Shown: positions 15,191 through 24,120 of the stretch, piece after piece
Position numbering within the stretch: the first letter of the stretch is position 1
Layout: each line of letters opens with the position of its first letter
DNA from: Oculatella sp. LEGE 06141
Lineage (GTDB): Bacteria; Cyanobacteriota; Cyanobacteriia; Elainellales; Elainellaceae
Direction of reading: 5' to 3'
Length of the DNA stretch: 64,000 nt
Assembly: GCF_015207605.1 (NCBI RefSeq)
Contig: NZ_JADEWO010000036.1
Span: 1 to 64,000, forward strand
Notes under the pieces: model-generated
The model's database searches: none
What the model was told of the DNA's origin: nothing
What the model saw: the letters and a program-made list of their open reading frames with translations, nothing else
Translations under genes and position numbers: made by a program

Positions 15191-18133
15191 ATGGTGGTAG
15201 ATAGGGCGGGCAATACACTTAAAAAAGCGAAGAAGCTAGGCAACTTTGATGCTGGAAACGCTTCCCTCAAAGATTTTGTGGAAGTCGGCGATAAAAACGA
15301 TCTCTACACCTTTAATGTTAGCGGTCGCAGTAGTTTTGATCTGAGTCTTTCAGGTCTCAAAGGTGCAAATGCAGATGTTGAATTGTTTCAACTTGCAGGT
15401 AAGAAAGCGGCCGTTCTAAAGAGCATCGGGGCGATCGACTTTAGCAAGCTTAAGCGTGCAGATATCAAGAAAAACATTCGGACACTAGCAAAATCGAGTC
15501 GGGGTGGCACCAGTAGTGAAGCAATTAACTTAAATCTTAATCCAGGCGAGTACTACGTCCGCGTTTATCAACGAACTGGTAACAGCAAATACACGTTAAA
15601 TCTATCTGGTAATCTGGACAACGCTGGGGAAAGTCTGGCATCTGCTCGCAATATCACGGTTAATGAAACCAGTAGCTCCTATTCCGACTATGTTGGTAAG
15701 GCTGATCCTAGCGATGTCTATAGCTTCTCCCTCACCGATACTCGCAACGTCAACTTAGCTTTAAACAACCTCAGTGCAGACGCAAACTTATTCCTGCTGA
15801 ATAGTGCTGGTAATGTGTTGGCTAGCTCAAGCAACAGCGGTGCAACACCAGAAGCCATTGCTCAGCAGCTTAATGCAGGGAAATATTTCGTCCAAGTTTC
15901 ATCCAACGGTGGCAACACGCGATATAACCTCAACGCCACTGCAACATTAGTCCCCGGTGTTATCCCACCTGTGGATAACCCACCTGTGGATAACCCGCCT
16001 GTGGATAACCCGCCTGTGGATAACCCGCCAGCCCCGCTTGGAGATTCGCTAGCTACTGCGGTTGCCGTTACTCTTCCGCTCGCGTCGCCACTAAGAGGGT
16101 CGGTTAGCGATAGCAGTATTCATGACTATTACAAGTTCAGTGTTGCAGCCGACAGCGACCTGAGCTTATTGATGAGCGAATTGACAGCAAATGCCAACAT
16201 CCAGTTACTAGATGCAAGCGGCACCGTTTTACAGACTTCCGCGTTACCGGGAACACTTAACGAAAGCATTCACTATCCACTAGCGGGTAACACGCCCTAC
16301 TATCTTCGCGTCTTTCAGGCTGGTGCTGGCAGCAACACCAATTACGCTATCAACCTCGCATTGCCTGCCGATCTGTATGCAGACAGCGAAGCCGAGGCCA
16401 CTAATTTCACCTCAATTAGCAACGATGTAAATAATCCCAGCACCTTCTCAGATTACGCTGGCGGCATCTTAAAAAGTTCGGGAGGATTCTCTGAAGAAGA
16501 TTACTTCAAAATCCAGATTACCGAACGGAGTCAATTTACCCTGGTGCTAGACGGGCTGTCGGGCAATCTAGACGTTGAACTGTATCAACCGGGTGCCTCT
16601 CTAGAGAATCGTCTCTTCTCGACCCGGGCAGGTACATCTAAGGAAGAAGTGCGAGGCAACTTAAATCCAGGTACCTACTTTGTGCGGATCTATCCTGGAG
16701 CATCAGGAGCGGGTTCCACCTACACGCTACAGATGTCTGCTGACCCAACAGCAAATGCCCCTGCCATCACTAGAGATATTTACTTCGGTCCTGATAGTTC
16801 CAACGTCAAGAACGTGACCAACGTCAGCGGTACTGTTTACTTCGAGGCCACGGATGAGCTGGGTTCAGCGCTCTGGAAGAGCAATGGCACACTAGACGGA
16901 ACTGTGAAGATTAAAGCGCTCAGTAGCCTTGGCAACTTCATTAGCGTTGGTGGCACGCTCTACTTTACGGCAAACGATGGGATTAATGGGGTTGAACTCT
17001 GGAAGAGCGACGGTACTGAAACGGGAACAATTCGAGTTACCGATTTAGCGCCTGGTAGTGGAGATGCCAACCCAGAGCAACTGACGGCTGTCGGCAATAA
17101 CCTGTATTTCTGGGCAGCAATTAATCCGAACCAGAAGGATGAAAAGGTGTTGCATCGCGGTACCGTCGATCCCAACACGGGTGAAATGACGGTTGAAACC
17201 CTGACAAATGCAGGTGTGTTTACAGGGGATTCGAATCAGTTTACCAACGTCAACGGGACACTGTATTACAGAGCTGCAACGCCTACCCAGGGTAATGAAC
17301 TCTATCGAATCACCAATGCAGGAACCGCTACCCCATCCACTCCTGAAATCATTGATGTTCGTTCTGGTAATACTGGATCTAATCCATCCAATCTGACAGC
17401 GGTAGGCGATAGCCTGTTCTTTGTTGCAGGAACATTTGCAGAAGGAATTGAGCTTCGTAGAATCACCAATGGAAGCAACGACATAGCGGTCTTTGATGCC
17501 ACCGAGGGATCTACCAGGTCTATTCGCAACAATACTACTGCGGGTTGGAGGATTGCTGCTGTTGGTTCTACTGTGTACTTTGCTGCCGATGGTGGGGACT
17601 CTGGTGAAGAGTTATGGAAGATTGTTAACGCAGAAACCGCTGATAGCAACTCGCAAACCCTGGTTAAAGAGATCCAAACCACGCCTGGCATCGGTTCAGA
17701 CCCGCTAAATCTGACGAGCTATAACAACAAGCTGTACTTTACAGCCAATGACGGTATCAATGGCCGGGAATTGTGGGTCAGTGACGGCACCTCCGCCGGA
17801 ACCAAGATGGTGAAGAACATCAACATGGGTGACAACCTGGGTTCCGATCCAGGTGAACTAACGGTCTTCAACGGGTTGCTCTATTTCTCGGCGACCGATG
17901 GTGAGTCTTCAACTAACGGTGGCACCACTGGCAGAGAATTATGGGCTAGCGACGGTACATTAGACGGTACCTCGCTTGTGTTAGATATTAACTCAGGCGG
18001 CATATTTGATGAAGGCATCTATACTCCAGAAGGGTCAAATCCGAGAAATTTGACGGTGGCAAGCGGTCAACTGTACTTCGTTGCGAATAATGGGGACAGC
18101 CTGAACGGAGTAGAACTCTGGTCTATTCCTTAA
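15191..18133 (+). CDS. Probable exported protein: four PPC-type domains plus ELW.SDGT repeat domain
   Basis: The product has 980 residues. The first half carries four bacterial pre-peptidase C-terminal-like (PPC) beta-sandwich units, at about residues 10-140, 145-255, 280-385 and 395-515. Each unit has a 'D.Y.F.(V/L)' strand and a final 'LNPG.Y.V.V' strand (for example LNPGEYYVRVYQ, LNPGTYFVRIYP). A PPVDN tandem linker separates units two and three. Residues about 525-980 contain repeated LYF.A.DG..G.ELW.SDGT..GT..V units, a pattern typical of large beta-rich extracellular proteins in cyanobacteria. No signal peptide is visible, so a type I-like or other non-Sec route is likely. The gene after it shares the PPC unit. 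Its catalytic role, if any, is unknown. Confidence 0.85.
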   Translation: MVVDRAGNTLKKAKKLGNFDAGNASLKDFVEVGDKNDLYTFNVSGRSSFDLSLSGLKGANADVELFQLAGKKAAVLKSIGAIDFSKLKRADIKKNIRTLAKSSRGGTSSEAINLNLNPGEYYVRVYQRTGNSKYTLNLSGNLDNAGESLASARNITVNETSSSYSDYVGKADPSDVYSFSLTDTRNVNLALNNLSADANLFLLNSAGNVLASSSNSGATPEAIAQQLNAGKYFVQVSSNGGNTRYNLNATATLVPGVIPPVDNPPVDNPPVDNPPVDNPPAPLGDSLATAVAVTLPLASPLRGSVSDSSIHDYYKFSVAADSDLSLLMSELTANANIQLLDASGTVLQTSALPGTLNESIHYPLAGNTPYYLRVFQAGAGSNTNYAINLALPADLYADSEAEATNFTSISNDVNNPSTFSDYAGGILKSSGGFSEEDYFKIQITERSQFTLVLDGLSGNLDVELYQPGASLENRLFSTRAGTSKEEVRGNLNPGTYFVRIYPGASGAGSTYTLQMSADPTANAPAITRDIYFGPDSSNVKNVTNVSGTVYFEATDELGSALWKSNGTLDGTVKIKALSSLGNFISVGGTLYFTANDGINGVELWKSDGTETGTIRVTDLAPGSGDANPEQLTAVGNNLYFWAAINPNQKDEKVLHRGTVDPNTGEMTVETLTNAGVFTGDSNQFTNVNGTLYYRAATPTQGNELYRITNAGTATPSTPEIIDVRSGNTGSNPSNLTAVGDSLFFVAGTFAEGIELRRITNGSNDIAVFDATEGSTRSIRNNTTAGWRIAAVGSTVYFAADGGDSGEELWKIVNAETADSNSQTLVKEIQTTPGIGSDPLNLTSYNNKLYFTANDGINGRELWVSDGTSAGTKMVKNINMGDNLGSDPGELTVFNGLLYFSATDGESSTNGGTTGRELWASDGTLDGTSLVLDINSGGIFDEGIYTPEGSNPRNLTVASGQLYFVANNGDSLNGVELWSIP
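15966..16025 (+). repeat. Four in-frame 15-bp repeats encoding PPVDN
   Basis: Four copies of a 15-base unit (CACCTGTGGATAACC, third and fourth copies starting CG) encode a PPVDN linker between two PPC-type domains. The nucleotide identity between copies indicates recent expansion. Confidence 0.95.
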
Positions 18134-18251
18134 GCACTTAGTTCACTCTTCAACACTTAGTTTAAAAAAGCACATTGCCTTTGTCTTGGTGGGTCTTGTC
18201 TGCTCACTGAAGAACCAAAGACATATGGCTAAAAGTTGACAAAAACCAGGC

Positions 18252-18286
18252 GCGATCGCACTCTGTATGGGGGCGATCGCTTTTTT
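18252..18286 (+). terminator. Terminator built from two HIP1 octamers
   Basis: Two copies of GCGATCGC at 18252-18259 and 18273-18280 can pair with each other and are followed at once by TTTTTT (18281-18286). It lies about 120 bases after the stop of the large PPC protein gene and before the CAP gene, so the two genes are probably separate transcripts. Confidence 0.75.
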
Positions 18287-18384
18287 ATTGTGCTGACGTG
18301 TTAGGTGCAAACACTGCTCTACCTATTTAGATTGTATGAATTTAGACAGAAATACCGACCACTTTAAACTGGCAAAAAAGCAAG

Positions 18385-18417
18385 ATGATGATGTGCCAAC
18401 TTATGGAGCATCATCAT
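18385..18417 (+). promoter_or_regulatory. Hairpin enclosing the RBS and start codon of the CAP-domain gene
   Basis: ATGATGATG (18385-18393) can pair with CATCATCAT (18409-18417) across a 15-nt loop that contains the GGAG ribosome-binding site. The start codon at 18416 lies in the 3' side of the stem. This could damp translation initiation. No ligand or trans-acting factor can be inferred from sequence. Confidence 0.5.
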
Positions 18418-19201
18418 GGTAAACAACTCTATAAAGCAGGGAATAGATAACCTCAAACTCGTTGATTTGAAGCAAGGTAGAAGGGTCTTTAAAGACAGCC
18501 TGACGAATACAAATCCAGACGATTACTATCAGATCCGTTTAAGCCAACGCAGTACGCTCAACATCAACCTCAAAGGGCTTCAAGCCGATGCCGATCTGGC
18601 TTTACTGGGTAGCAAAGGCAACACGATTAGTCAATCGGTTAGTAGCGGCGCACAGAGTGATGCAATCAACCGTGATCTCAATCCTGGGACATATCATGTG
18701 CGAGTGGCTCGTGGCGAGGGCAACACTGAGTACCGTTTGAACATCTCCGCTGCATCTTCAGAACGCACTCAAAAAGTTCGCAAAGCCAAAAAAGTTGGGT
18801 TTGCTCAGCAAGTTTTTCAGTTAATTAATATTGAACGCCGCAACGCTGGACTGTTACCGTTGAAAACCAATCCAAAATTGGTTGCAGCCGCCAAGAATCA
18901 TAGTTGGGATATGGCCACCAATGATTTCTTTGCCCATATTGGCTCGAATGGTTCTTCACCGCTCGATCGCATTCGGGCGTCAGGGTACAAGTTTTCGTTG
19001 GCAGCAGAAAACGTGGCAGCCGGACAATCCACACCTGAAGCGGTAGTTCAGGCATGGATGAACAGTCCAGGACACCGGGCGAATATCCTTAATGCTCAAG
19101 TCCGCGAAATGGGAATTGGCTACTATTTTTTGGCCAACGATGCAGGCAACTTAACGTTTCAGCATTATTGGACGCAGGATTTTGCCAAACCAATGGCTTA
19201 A
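18416..19201 (+). CDS. PPC domain plus CAP (SCP/PR-1) domain, probable secreted protein
   Basis: The product has 261 residues. Residues about 10-110 are a PPC-type domain closely related to those of the preceding protein (NPDDYYQIRLSQRSTLNINL, LNPGTYHVRVARGEGNTEYRL). Residues about 128-258 are a bacterial CAP domain: VFQLINIERRNAGLLPL, the AAKNHSWDMATNDFFAHIGS segment with the family His residues, GYKFSLAAENVAAG, VQAWMNSPGHRANIL and MGIGYYF. Bacterial CAP proteins are extracellular; their reaction is mostly unknown. As in the neighbour, no Sec signal peptide is seen, which implies a shared export route. A GGAG precedes the ATG. Confidence 0.93.
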   Translation: MVNNSIKQGIDNLKLVDLKQGRRVFKDSLTNTNPDDYYQIRLSQRSTLNINLKGLQADADLALLGSKGNTISQSVSSGAQSDAINRDLNPGTYHVRVARGEGNTEYRLNISAASSERTQKVRKAKKVGFAQQVFQLINIERRNAGLLPLKTNPKLVAAAKNHSWDMATNDFFAHIGSNGSSPLDRIRASGYKFSLAAENVAAGQSTPEAVVQAWMNSPGHRANILNAQVREMGIGYYFLANDAGNLTFQHYWTQDFAKPMA

Positions 19202-19269
19202 GGTCGCCATCAACGGACGACAACTGCTCCTTGATGTTTGACGTAGTTTCTTGATGAAAGCCGATCGCC

Positions 19270-21063
19270 CTAGCGAGGAAAGGTTGGTAAATCAACAGCC
19301 GCCAGCGAGGATCTCTTCTTTGGAGGACGCAGCGGATAAACGATGGGTGAAGGCCAGGCTGAACTTCCAGTCAACACGCCCAGGTCTTGAGGAGCCTTTT
19401 CTGCCTGGGGTAGAGGCGATCGCGCCGCTACGCGCTCAGTCTCTTTGGAACTGCTCATTGCCGGTAAATGAAGAGGGTGCTGTTGAAGATCAGCATCCTG
19501 GGGTGCATTTGCCGTAGAAACCGCATCTGAATCAATACTGATCGTTGAATCAATCTGCTTGTCTACCGGGCTTGCCTCTGTCGCCTCGGGCTTAGATTCA
19601 TCGGGCTGGGTTGCCTCAAACTCAGCAAAACTACAGGCTGCACTAACTTTGGCGATGTCATCCGCAGAGGCATCGATGAGTTTTGCCAAATCTTTCCAAA
19701 GTGCGTCTTCGGCAGCGGTGATTTCCGAACTTGATAATTTCCCAGAGGCCAATGCATTCAACATCGACTGTAAATCGGCAGCATCCAGGGAAACATCCGC
19801 GTCCGTTGTTTCTTCTGCCCAAGGCTCTGCATCCGGCCAGCCGGGTTGCGGTTGAGCCGACGCTGCGGTATCTGAGTTGGCCTGCATCAGTTGACCAATG
19901 GTCGGTGTTGTTGCAGGAACAATAGCTCCATCCACCAGATCAATTGGCTTCTGCTTTGAAGTAGAAGCCGTTGAAGTAGAAGCATCCGTATCCACAGACT
20001 CTGTAGAATCACCGTCTGCTGCTTCAACCGAGTGATGAGCCAGGGTCGATCGCAGCTTGTTGCTAAACCCAGAGGATACGTCAGATGGCGTGGCAAAACT
20101 CTCAACGCTAGCGGCAGCAGATGCTTGCACACCCGCTTCGTGAGATGACCACGGCTGAATACGCTGCACTTTGGGTAAAAAGGACTGAGGCAAATTGCTT
20201 TGCCCCTCTGCCCATACTGGGGCAGCAGGTTGGGCAGAGGGTTCTGCATTCGACTCGTAGCTAGGTGCTGGCACTTCTAAACACTTTTCTAGTGCGGCTT
20301 TGAACTGAAGCGTATACCGTTGCTGGCGCTGTAACCGCGATTGCAAGTCGCGGCAGATATTTTCAGTTTGGGTTAATAAATGAGACTGCTCATCACATCG
20401 CTGTTGCACCAGCGCGGCTTCTCGTTCTAACCGTGCCACCCGTTCCTGACTGCCTTCTAACTGAGCGGTTAGGGTTTCGATGCGAATTTGCTGCCGCTGA
20501 CTGGTTTGTTGAGCAAACTCAAGCTGATAAGACAGTTGCACGATCTGCTCTTGCGCTACGGCAACGTCTTGAGGTGATGGGGTTTCAGGTTGAGGTGCGT
20601 CGGGCGATCGCTCCCGTTCGATGAGAGCAACCTGGCTGCGTTCCAGCGCTTCTTCTAGCTGCGATACCCGATCGAGCAGAATGTTGTTGCATTGATTTAA
20701 CTCTTGAATCAGACTGACCAGATCCGCTACATCGGGTTGGGCTGCCGCCGAGGCATCGGAATAAAGAGACGAAGCATCGATCGCATCGGCACTTAGCGCA
20801 TTGGGAAAATCCACCGTTTGCCAGTCTTGCCACTCGTCTGGCGAGGTTGAAGAGTCAGCGTGATTAGCAGCGGCAAACTGGTTAAACTCCAGTGAGTCTA
20901 CCGACGCGTCTGGTAAACCCTTTAGCACATCTGACTCAAATGCGTCGTCCGTAGCTTCCCCTCCATTCGAGTCATCACCATGAGCGTCTTCCCATGCTGA
21001 ATGAGTTAAATCGACTGATTCAGGTAAACCTTGCTCGTTGAACGGGGTGTTCGCTTCACTCAT
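19270..21063 (-). CDS. Acidic coiled-coil protein, unknown
   Basis: The product has 597 residues, very rich in Asp, Glu, Ser and Ala. Residues about 118-255 form a long coiled coil (LIQELNQCNNILLDRVSQLE, later LEGSQERVARLEREAALVQQ). The flanking regions are low-complexity and probably disordered. The last residues (SPIVYPLRPPKKRSSLAAVDLPTFPR) are basic and proline-rich and may be a binding tail. No membrane segment or enzyme domain is visible. A structural or scaffolding role is an inference from composition only. It is convergent with the CAP gene, 68 bases apart. Confidence 0.8.
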   Translation of the reverse strand: MSEANTPFNEQGLPESVDLTHSAWEDAHGDDSNGGEATDDAFESDVLKGLPDASVDSLEFNQFAAANHADSSTSPDEWQDWQTVDFPNALSADAIDASSLYSDASAAAQPDVADLVSLIQELNQCNNILLDRVSQLEEALERSQVALIERERSPDAPQPETPSPQDVAVAQEQIVQLSYQLEFAQQTSQRQQIRIETLTAQLEGSQERVARLEREAALVQQRCDEQSHLLTQTENICRDLQSRLQRQQRYTLQFKAALEKCLEVPAPSYESNAEPSAQPAAPVWAEGQSNLPQSFLPKVQRIQPWSSHEAGVQASAAASVESFATPSDVSSGFSNKLRSTLAHHSVEAADGDSTESVDTDASTSTASTSKQKPIDLVDGAIVPATTPTIGQLMQANSDTAASAQPQPGWPDAEPWAEETTDADVSLDAADLQSMLNALASGKLSSSEITAAEDALWKDLAKLIDASADDIAKVSAACSFAEFEATQPDESKPEATEASPVDKQIDSTISIDSDAVSTANAPQDADLQQHPLHLPAMSSSKETERVAARSPLPQAEKAPQDLGVLTGSSAWPSPIVYPLRPPKKRSSLAAVDLPTFPR

Positions 21064-21555
21064 GGCTCTAAATTTGAATGGCTAAAGGACGCGCTGAGAC
21101 TAAGCTGAGACTAACACTAGGGGTAGACCACCGCTGACGATTACTCTAGTGGAGCATCTTCCCAATCTTGCCCCTAAATATACGGAAGAGTAACGCTTAC
21201 TTCAAAATTTTTTTATTCTGCACCGTTGTTGAAACAACCGGACACTTAACTTAGTAGCATAGAAAGCTTATTTGACAGCATTCTTTAAGTTAAATGTGGA
21301 GATTTTGAGACAGTTTGGATTGAGATTGGCTCACTGATAAAGTGAAATGGTCAGTATGTCAATCCTTTTGCCATTGCTGTTAACAAACTATTCATTAAAC
21401 GCAATTGGCATTGATCATTTACATCGATTAGTCCTATCGCAAGTTATCAAGCCTTGCTGTAAACCTGGTTACGGTACTATTAGCAGTACAAGCCGTTCCG
21501 CTCCGTTCCAGGTTGCGGAAGTTAGGTTGCGGAATGTTAGGTTGCGAAAGTGAAG
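21064..21555. other. 492-bp gene-free region with a triple direct repeat near its end
   Basis: The region lies upstream of the coiled-coil gene and downstream of csaB. Its only clear structure is three near-copies of AGGTTGCGGAA at 21510-21520, 21524-21534 and 21539-21549 (period 14-15), ending seven bases beyond the csaB stop. A palindrome GTTGTT-GA-AACAAC lies near 21225. No gene is supported. Confidence 0.55.
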
Positions 21556-22596
21556 TCACGCCCTCAACACGTCTTTGAGTAGTTCTCGATGCATTAAAGC
21601 CCGATCGACCAGCGAGCGGATCTGATCGGTGGAGAGCGACTCGCCATTAGCGTAGTGTTCTAGCCAGGTCTGGCTCACCTGATTGGGCTGCTCTGGAATT
21701 TGCTCTAGTGTCCAGCCTGGAATGGCAAGGTCTTGCATTAACTGGCTAACTTTGGGGTCGTAGCTCAGGGCAAAGCAACGACACTCATCGGCGGCAGCCA
21801 TGATTAACCCGTGATAGCGCATCGCGATCGCCATTTCAACGCCACGAAACACCCCTTTCAACTGCTGGGGATGACTCAGCGTTAGAATTTGAGTCGCGCC
21901 CGGAAGATGGGGTTGAATGGCCTTAGCGATCGCCAAATCTCGTTCAGGTTGGAATGGAATCAGCAAAATACAGGTTTGGGTTGCGGCTTGGAAGGCAGCA
22001 AGAGCCTGGATAAGAACCTGAAGACGGGCTGGGGTTAGTAATGGATGAGACCGGAGCGCCACAGCAACTCGTGGTGCAGGCAGATCCCACAGGCCGGGTA
22101 CTGGCTCAGACTCCAATGCCCAAACTGGATCAGGCGCTAATGTAAACGGAATCTTCCATTCAGCGAGTAAGGCAGCAGAGGCGCGATCGCGGACACTGAC
22201 AGCAGTGCAGCCCTGGAAGGCTCGTTGGGCGACCTGACGGGTGATGGTGCGATGAAGCGGGCCAATTCCTTGTGCCCAAGCGATCGTCTTTAGCCCCATC
22301 CGCTGTGCCAACCCCATCAACCCGGCGTAGTAAAAGGGGCTAATGGCACTGGTTGAGTCCTGAATGAGGCTGCCGCCTCCCCAAATAAAGACATCTGACT
22401 GGCGCAAGGCTTTCAAGACCGCAAAGGTGGACATGCGATCGCAGGCGGCAACTCCATAGCGCTCTTGCGTTTCAGCCGGATTACCGGACAACACCAGCGG
22501 CGTTACCTGATCGGGCAGCATTTGCAGCAACGCAGCAAGTAGGGCTTCATCGCCTCCATTCCCTTTGCCGTAATAACCACACAACACTGCTTGCAT
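21556..22596 (-). CDS. csaB: Polysaccharide pyruvyl transferase CsaB
   Basis: CsaB adds pyruvate ketals to cell-surface polysaccharide and in Bacillus anthracis is needed to anchor SLH-domain proteins; a CsaB-type protein is widespread in cyanobacteria. The 346-residue product begins GYYGKGNGGDEALLAALLQM and contains the family motifs SDVFIWGGGSLIQDSTS, TIAWAQGIGPL and, near the C-terminus, VEMAIAMRYHGLIMAA. The length is normal. The gene is divergent from the DUF2499 gene across about 200 bases. Confidence 0.93.
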   Translation of the reverse strand: MQAVLCGYYGKGNGGDEALLAALLQMLPDQVTPLVLSGNPAETQERYGVAACDRMSTFAVLKALRQSDVFIWGGGSLIQDSTSAISPFYYAGLMGLAQRMGLKTIAWAQGIGPLHRTITRQVAQRAFQGCTAVSVRDRASAALLAEWKIPFTLAPDPVWALESEPVPGLWDLPAPRVAVALRSHPLLTPARLQVLIQALAAFQAATQTCILLIPFQPERDLAIAKAIQPHLPGATQILTLSHPQQLKGVFRGVEMAIAMRYHGLIMAAADECRCFALSYDPKVSQLMQDLAIPGWTLEQIPEQPNQVSQTWLEHYANGESLSTDQIRSLVDRALMHRELLKDVLRA

Positions 22597-22798
22597 CTGC
22601 GCCCCACGTTATCTCCAGTACCATACCCCTTACAATACCGGAGTAGGGAAAGAGTTTTGAACTAGAGGGCTTGAGTTTTGGCTTGCTCCGGTCGAATGCA
22701 GCACCAGATGCATCCCCCTCCTCAATTCCCTCACTTTCACTGAAAAACAACATTGAAAATAGCGCTGAACGTAGTCAGATAAAGAGTTACATAAAGTA

Positions 22799-23152
22799 AT
22801 GCACGCCCTTTCTATTCCCACCTGGATTATTCACGTCTCTAGCGTCATTGAGTGGATTGCAGCCATCTGGCTGATTTGGGTGTACGGCGAGACGACGCAA
22901 AATTCGGCGTGGCGATCGCTATCGCTGGCGATGCTTCCGGCGTTAGTGAGCGCCATGTGTGCCTGCACCTGGCATTTTTTCGACAACCCGGCTTCGCTGG
23001 ACTGGCTGGTAACGCTACAGGCCGCCATGACGGTAGTGGGCAACGTTACCCTTTGCGCTGCGGGTTGGTGGATTTGGCGATCGTCCAGGTTGAGCAACCC
23101 TACAACACATCGGGCGCAGTCGGAGCCGTCTGAACAGACGGAGTTTGAGTAG
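22799..23152 (+). CDS. DUF2499 membrane protein
   Basis: The 117-residue product has three hydrophobic helices and the DUF2499 pattern: STPTWxIHxSSVxEW-type start (IPTWIIHVSSVIEWIAAIWL), LAMLPALVSAMCACTWHFFD, and LVTLQAAMTVVGNVTLCAAG. The family is confined mainly to cyanobacteria and plastid-containing eukaryotes, which points to a thylakoid or photosynthesis-linked role, but none is established to my knowledge. A DUF3593 gene follows about 100 bases later on the same strand, and the two are probably one operon. Confidence 0.92.
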   Translation: MHALSIPTWIIHVSSVIEWIAAIWLIWVYGETTQNSAWRSLSLAMLPALVSAMCACTWHFFDNPASLDWLVTLQAAMTVVGNVTLCAAGWWIWRSSRLSNPTTHRAQSEPSEQTEFE

Positions 23153-23253
23153 GTTTCTAGCAGTGTCAACCTTCTGAGGCTGAATGCCCCGGACAGCTTT
23201 GCTATCCCCGCTGCTTCGGTTCTGTAATGTGTCTCCTGCATCAATCGCTGCCT

Positions 23254-23565
23254 ATGTTTCCCATTTCCAAAGAAGCTCTGTTTGCTGTGTCCCTGTTCCC
23301 GTATTTAGGTTTTTTGTGGTTTGTCACGCGATCGGGACAACTGCCGCGCCTGGCGCTCATTGGGTTTTATATGACTCTGGTGTTTGTTGCGGTAACCATT
23401 CCAGTTGGAATTTATGCTCAGGTGGTTTACAACGAATCACTCGCTAATGTTGATTTTCTCCACGGTGGTGCCGAGTTTTTCTTGACGCTGTCCAATATTC
23501 TGGTTGTCTTGGGATTTCGGCAAGCTATTTTGCAACGTCGGCAGCCGTCGGAACCAGAGGCTTAG
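23254..23565 (+). CDS. DUF3593 membrane protein
   Basis: The product is about 103 residues with three helices; the start MFPISKEALFAVSLFPYLGF and the segment HGGAEFFLTLSNILVVLGFRQA fit DUF3593, another cyanobacterial and plastid-lineage family. The frame extends to an ATG at 23227, but family members begin at the second ATG. The polar residues in DFLHGGAEF between helices suggest a conserved site. It pairs with the DUF2499 gene before it, and a joint membrane complex is plausible. No function is known to me. Confidence 0.9.
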   Translation: MFPISKEALFAVSLFPYLGFLWFVTRSGQLPRLALIGFYMTLVFVAVTIPVGIYAQVVYNESLANVDFLHGGAEFFLTLSNILVVLGFRQAILQRRQPSEPEA

Positions 23566-24120
23566 CAAATTTAGAACCTGAACGAAATACGTTGGCACAG
23601 TTCTGTCAGGAAATCTTTAACAACCTGATTCTATGACCGTCCATTGACGGACTGGGCGATCGCTCAAAAGGCATCTCGTCAAATTCGTTCGCTTTGATAC
23701 ACATTTCCTGGCAAAGATTTGCGTTGCCGTGCCGATCGCTTCTTTTGCTTTCTCCAGGCTGTACTCCTGTTTAAGAAGTGAGATAAGCTTTATCATTAAT
23801 GCCATTTGTCAGGGAAAGTTAGATTTCAACCGCGTCACGTTTGATCTCAAATTAAGCTGAGAAGAGTTAGCTCTTATTTGGCTCAGCCAATGCCCCAGTA
23901 ACAAAAATCTTAATCGTTTGGGTTCTTGCTTTAAGTTACTAAATGTCAGCTTATACAACCTCAAACACTGCTATTTGCATCTATATCAGCGCCAGGATTG
24001 CATCCCCCTGCTCCATTGGTTTTAGTTCCAATCCCCGTCCGTCTCTGCCATATCTCAGACAGGCTACAGTGCTGTGTCAGAGAAGGTTCAAGTTCCTAAC
24101 AGCCTGAGTGCACTACCGCC
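23566..24120. other. 555-bp gene-free region upstream of the kinase gene
   Basis: No supported gene. A 62-codon minus-strand frame (23617-23805) has no recognisable features or ribosome-binding site. The region should hold the kinase promoter, but I see no clear motif. Confidence 0.5.

Noticed and set aside
15966-16025. CRISPR-like repeat array
   Set aside because: The 15-bp units are tandem, in frame and encode a PPVDN protein linker without spacers.
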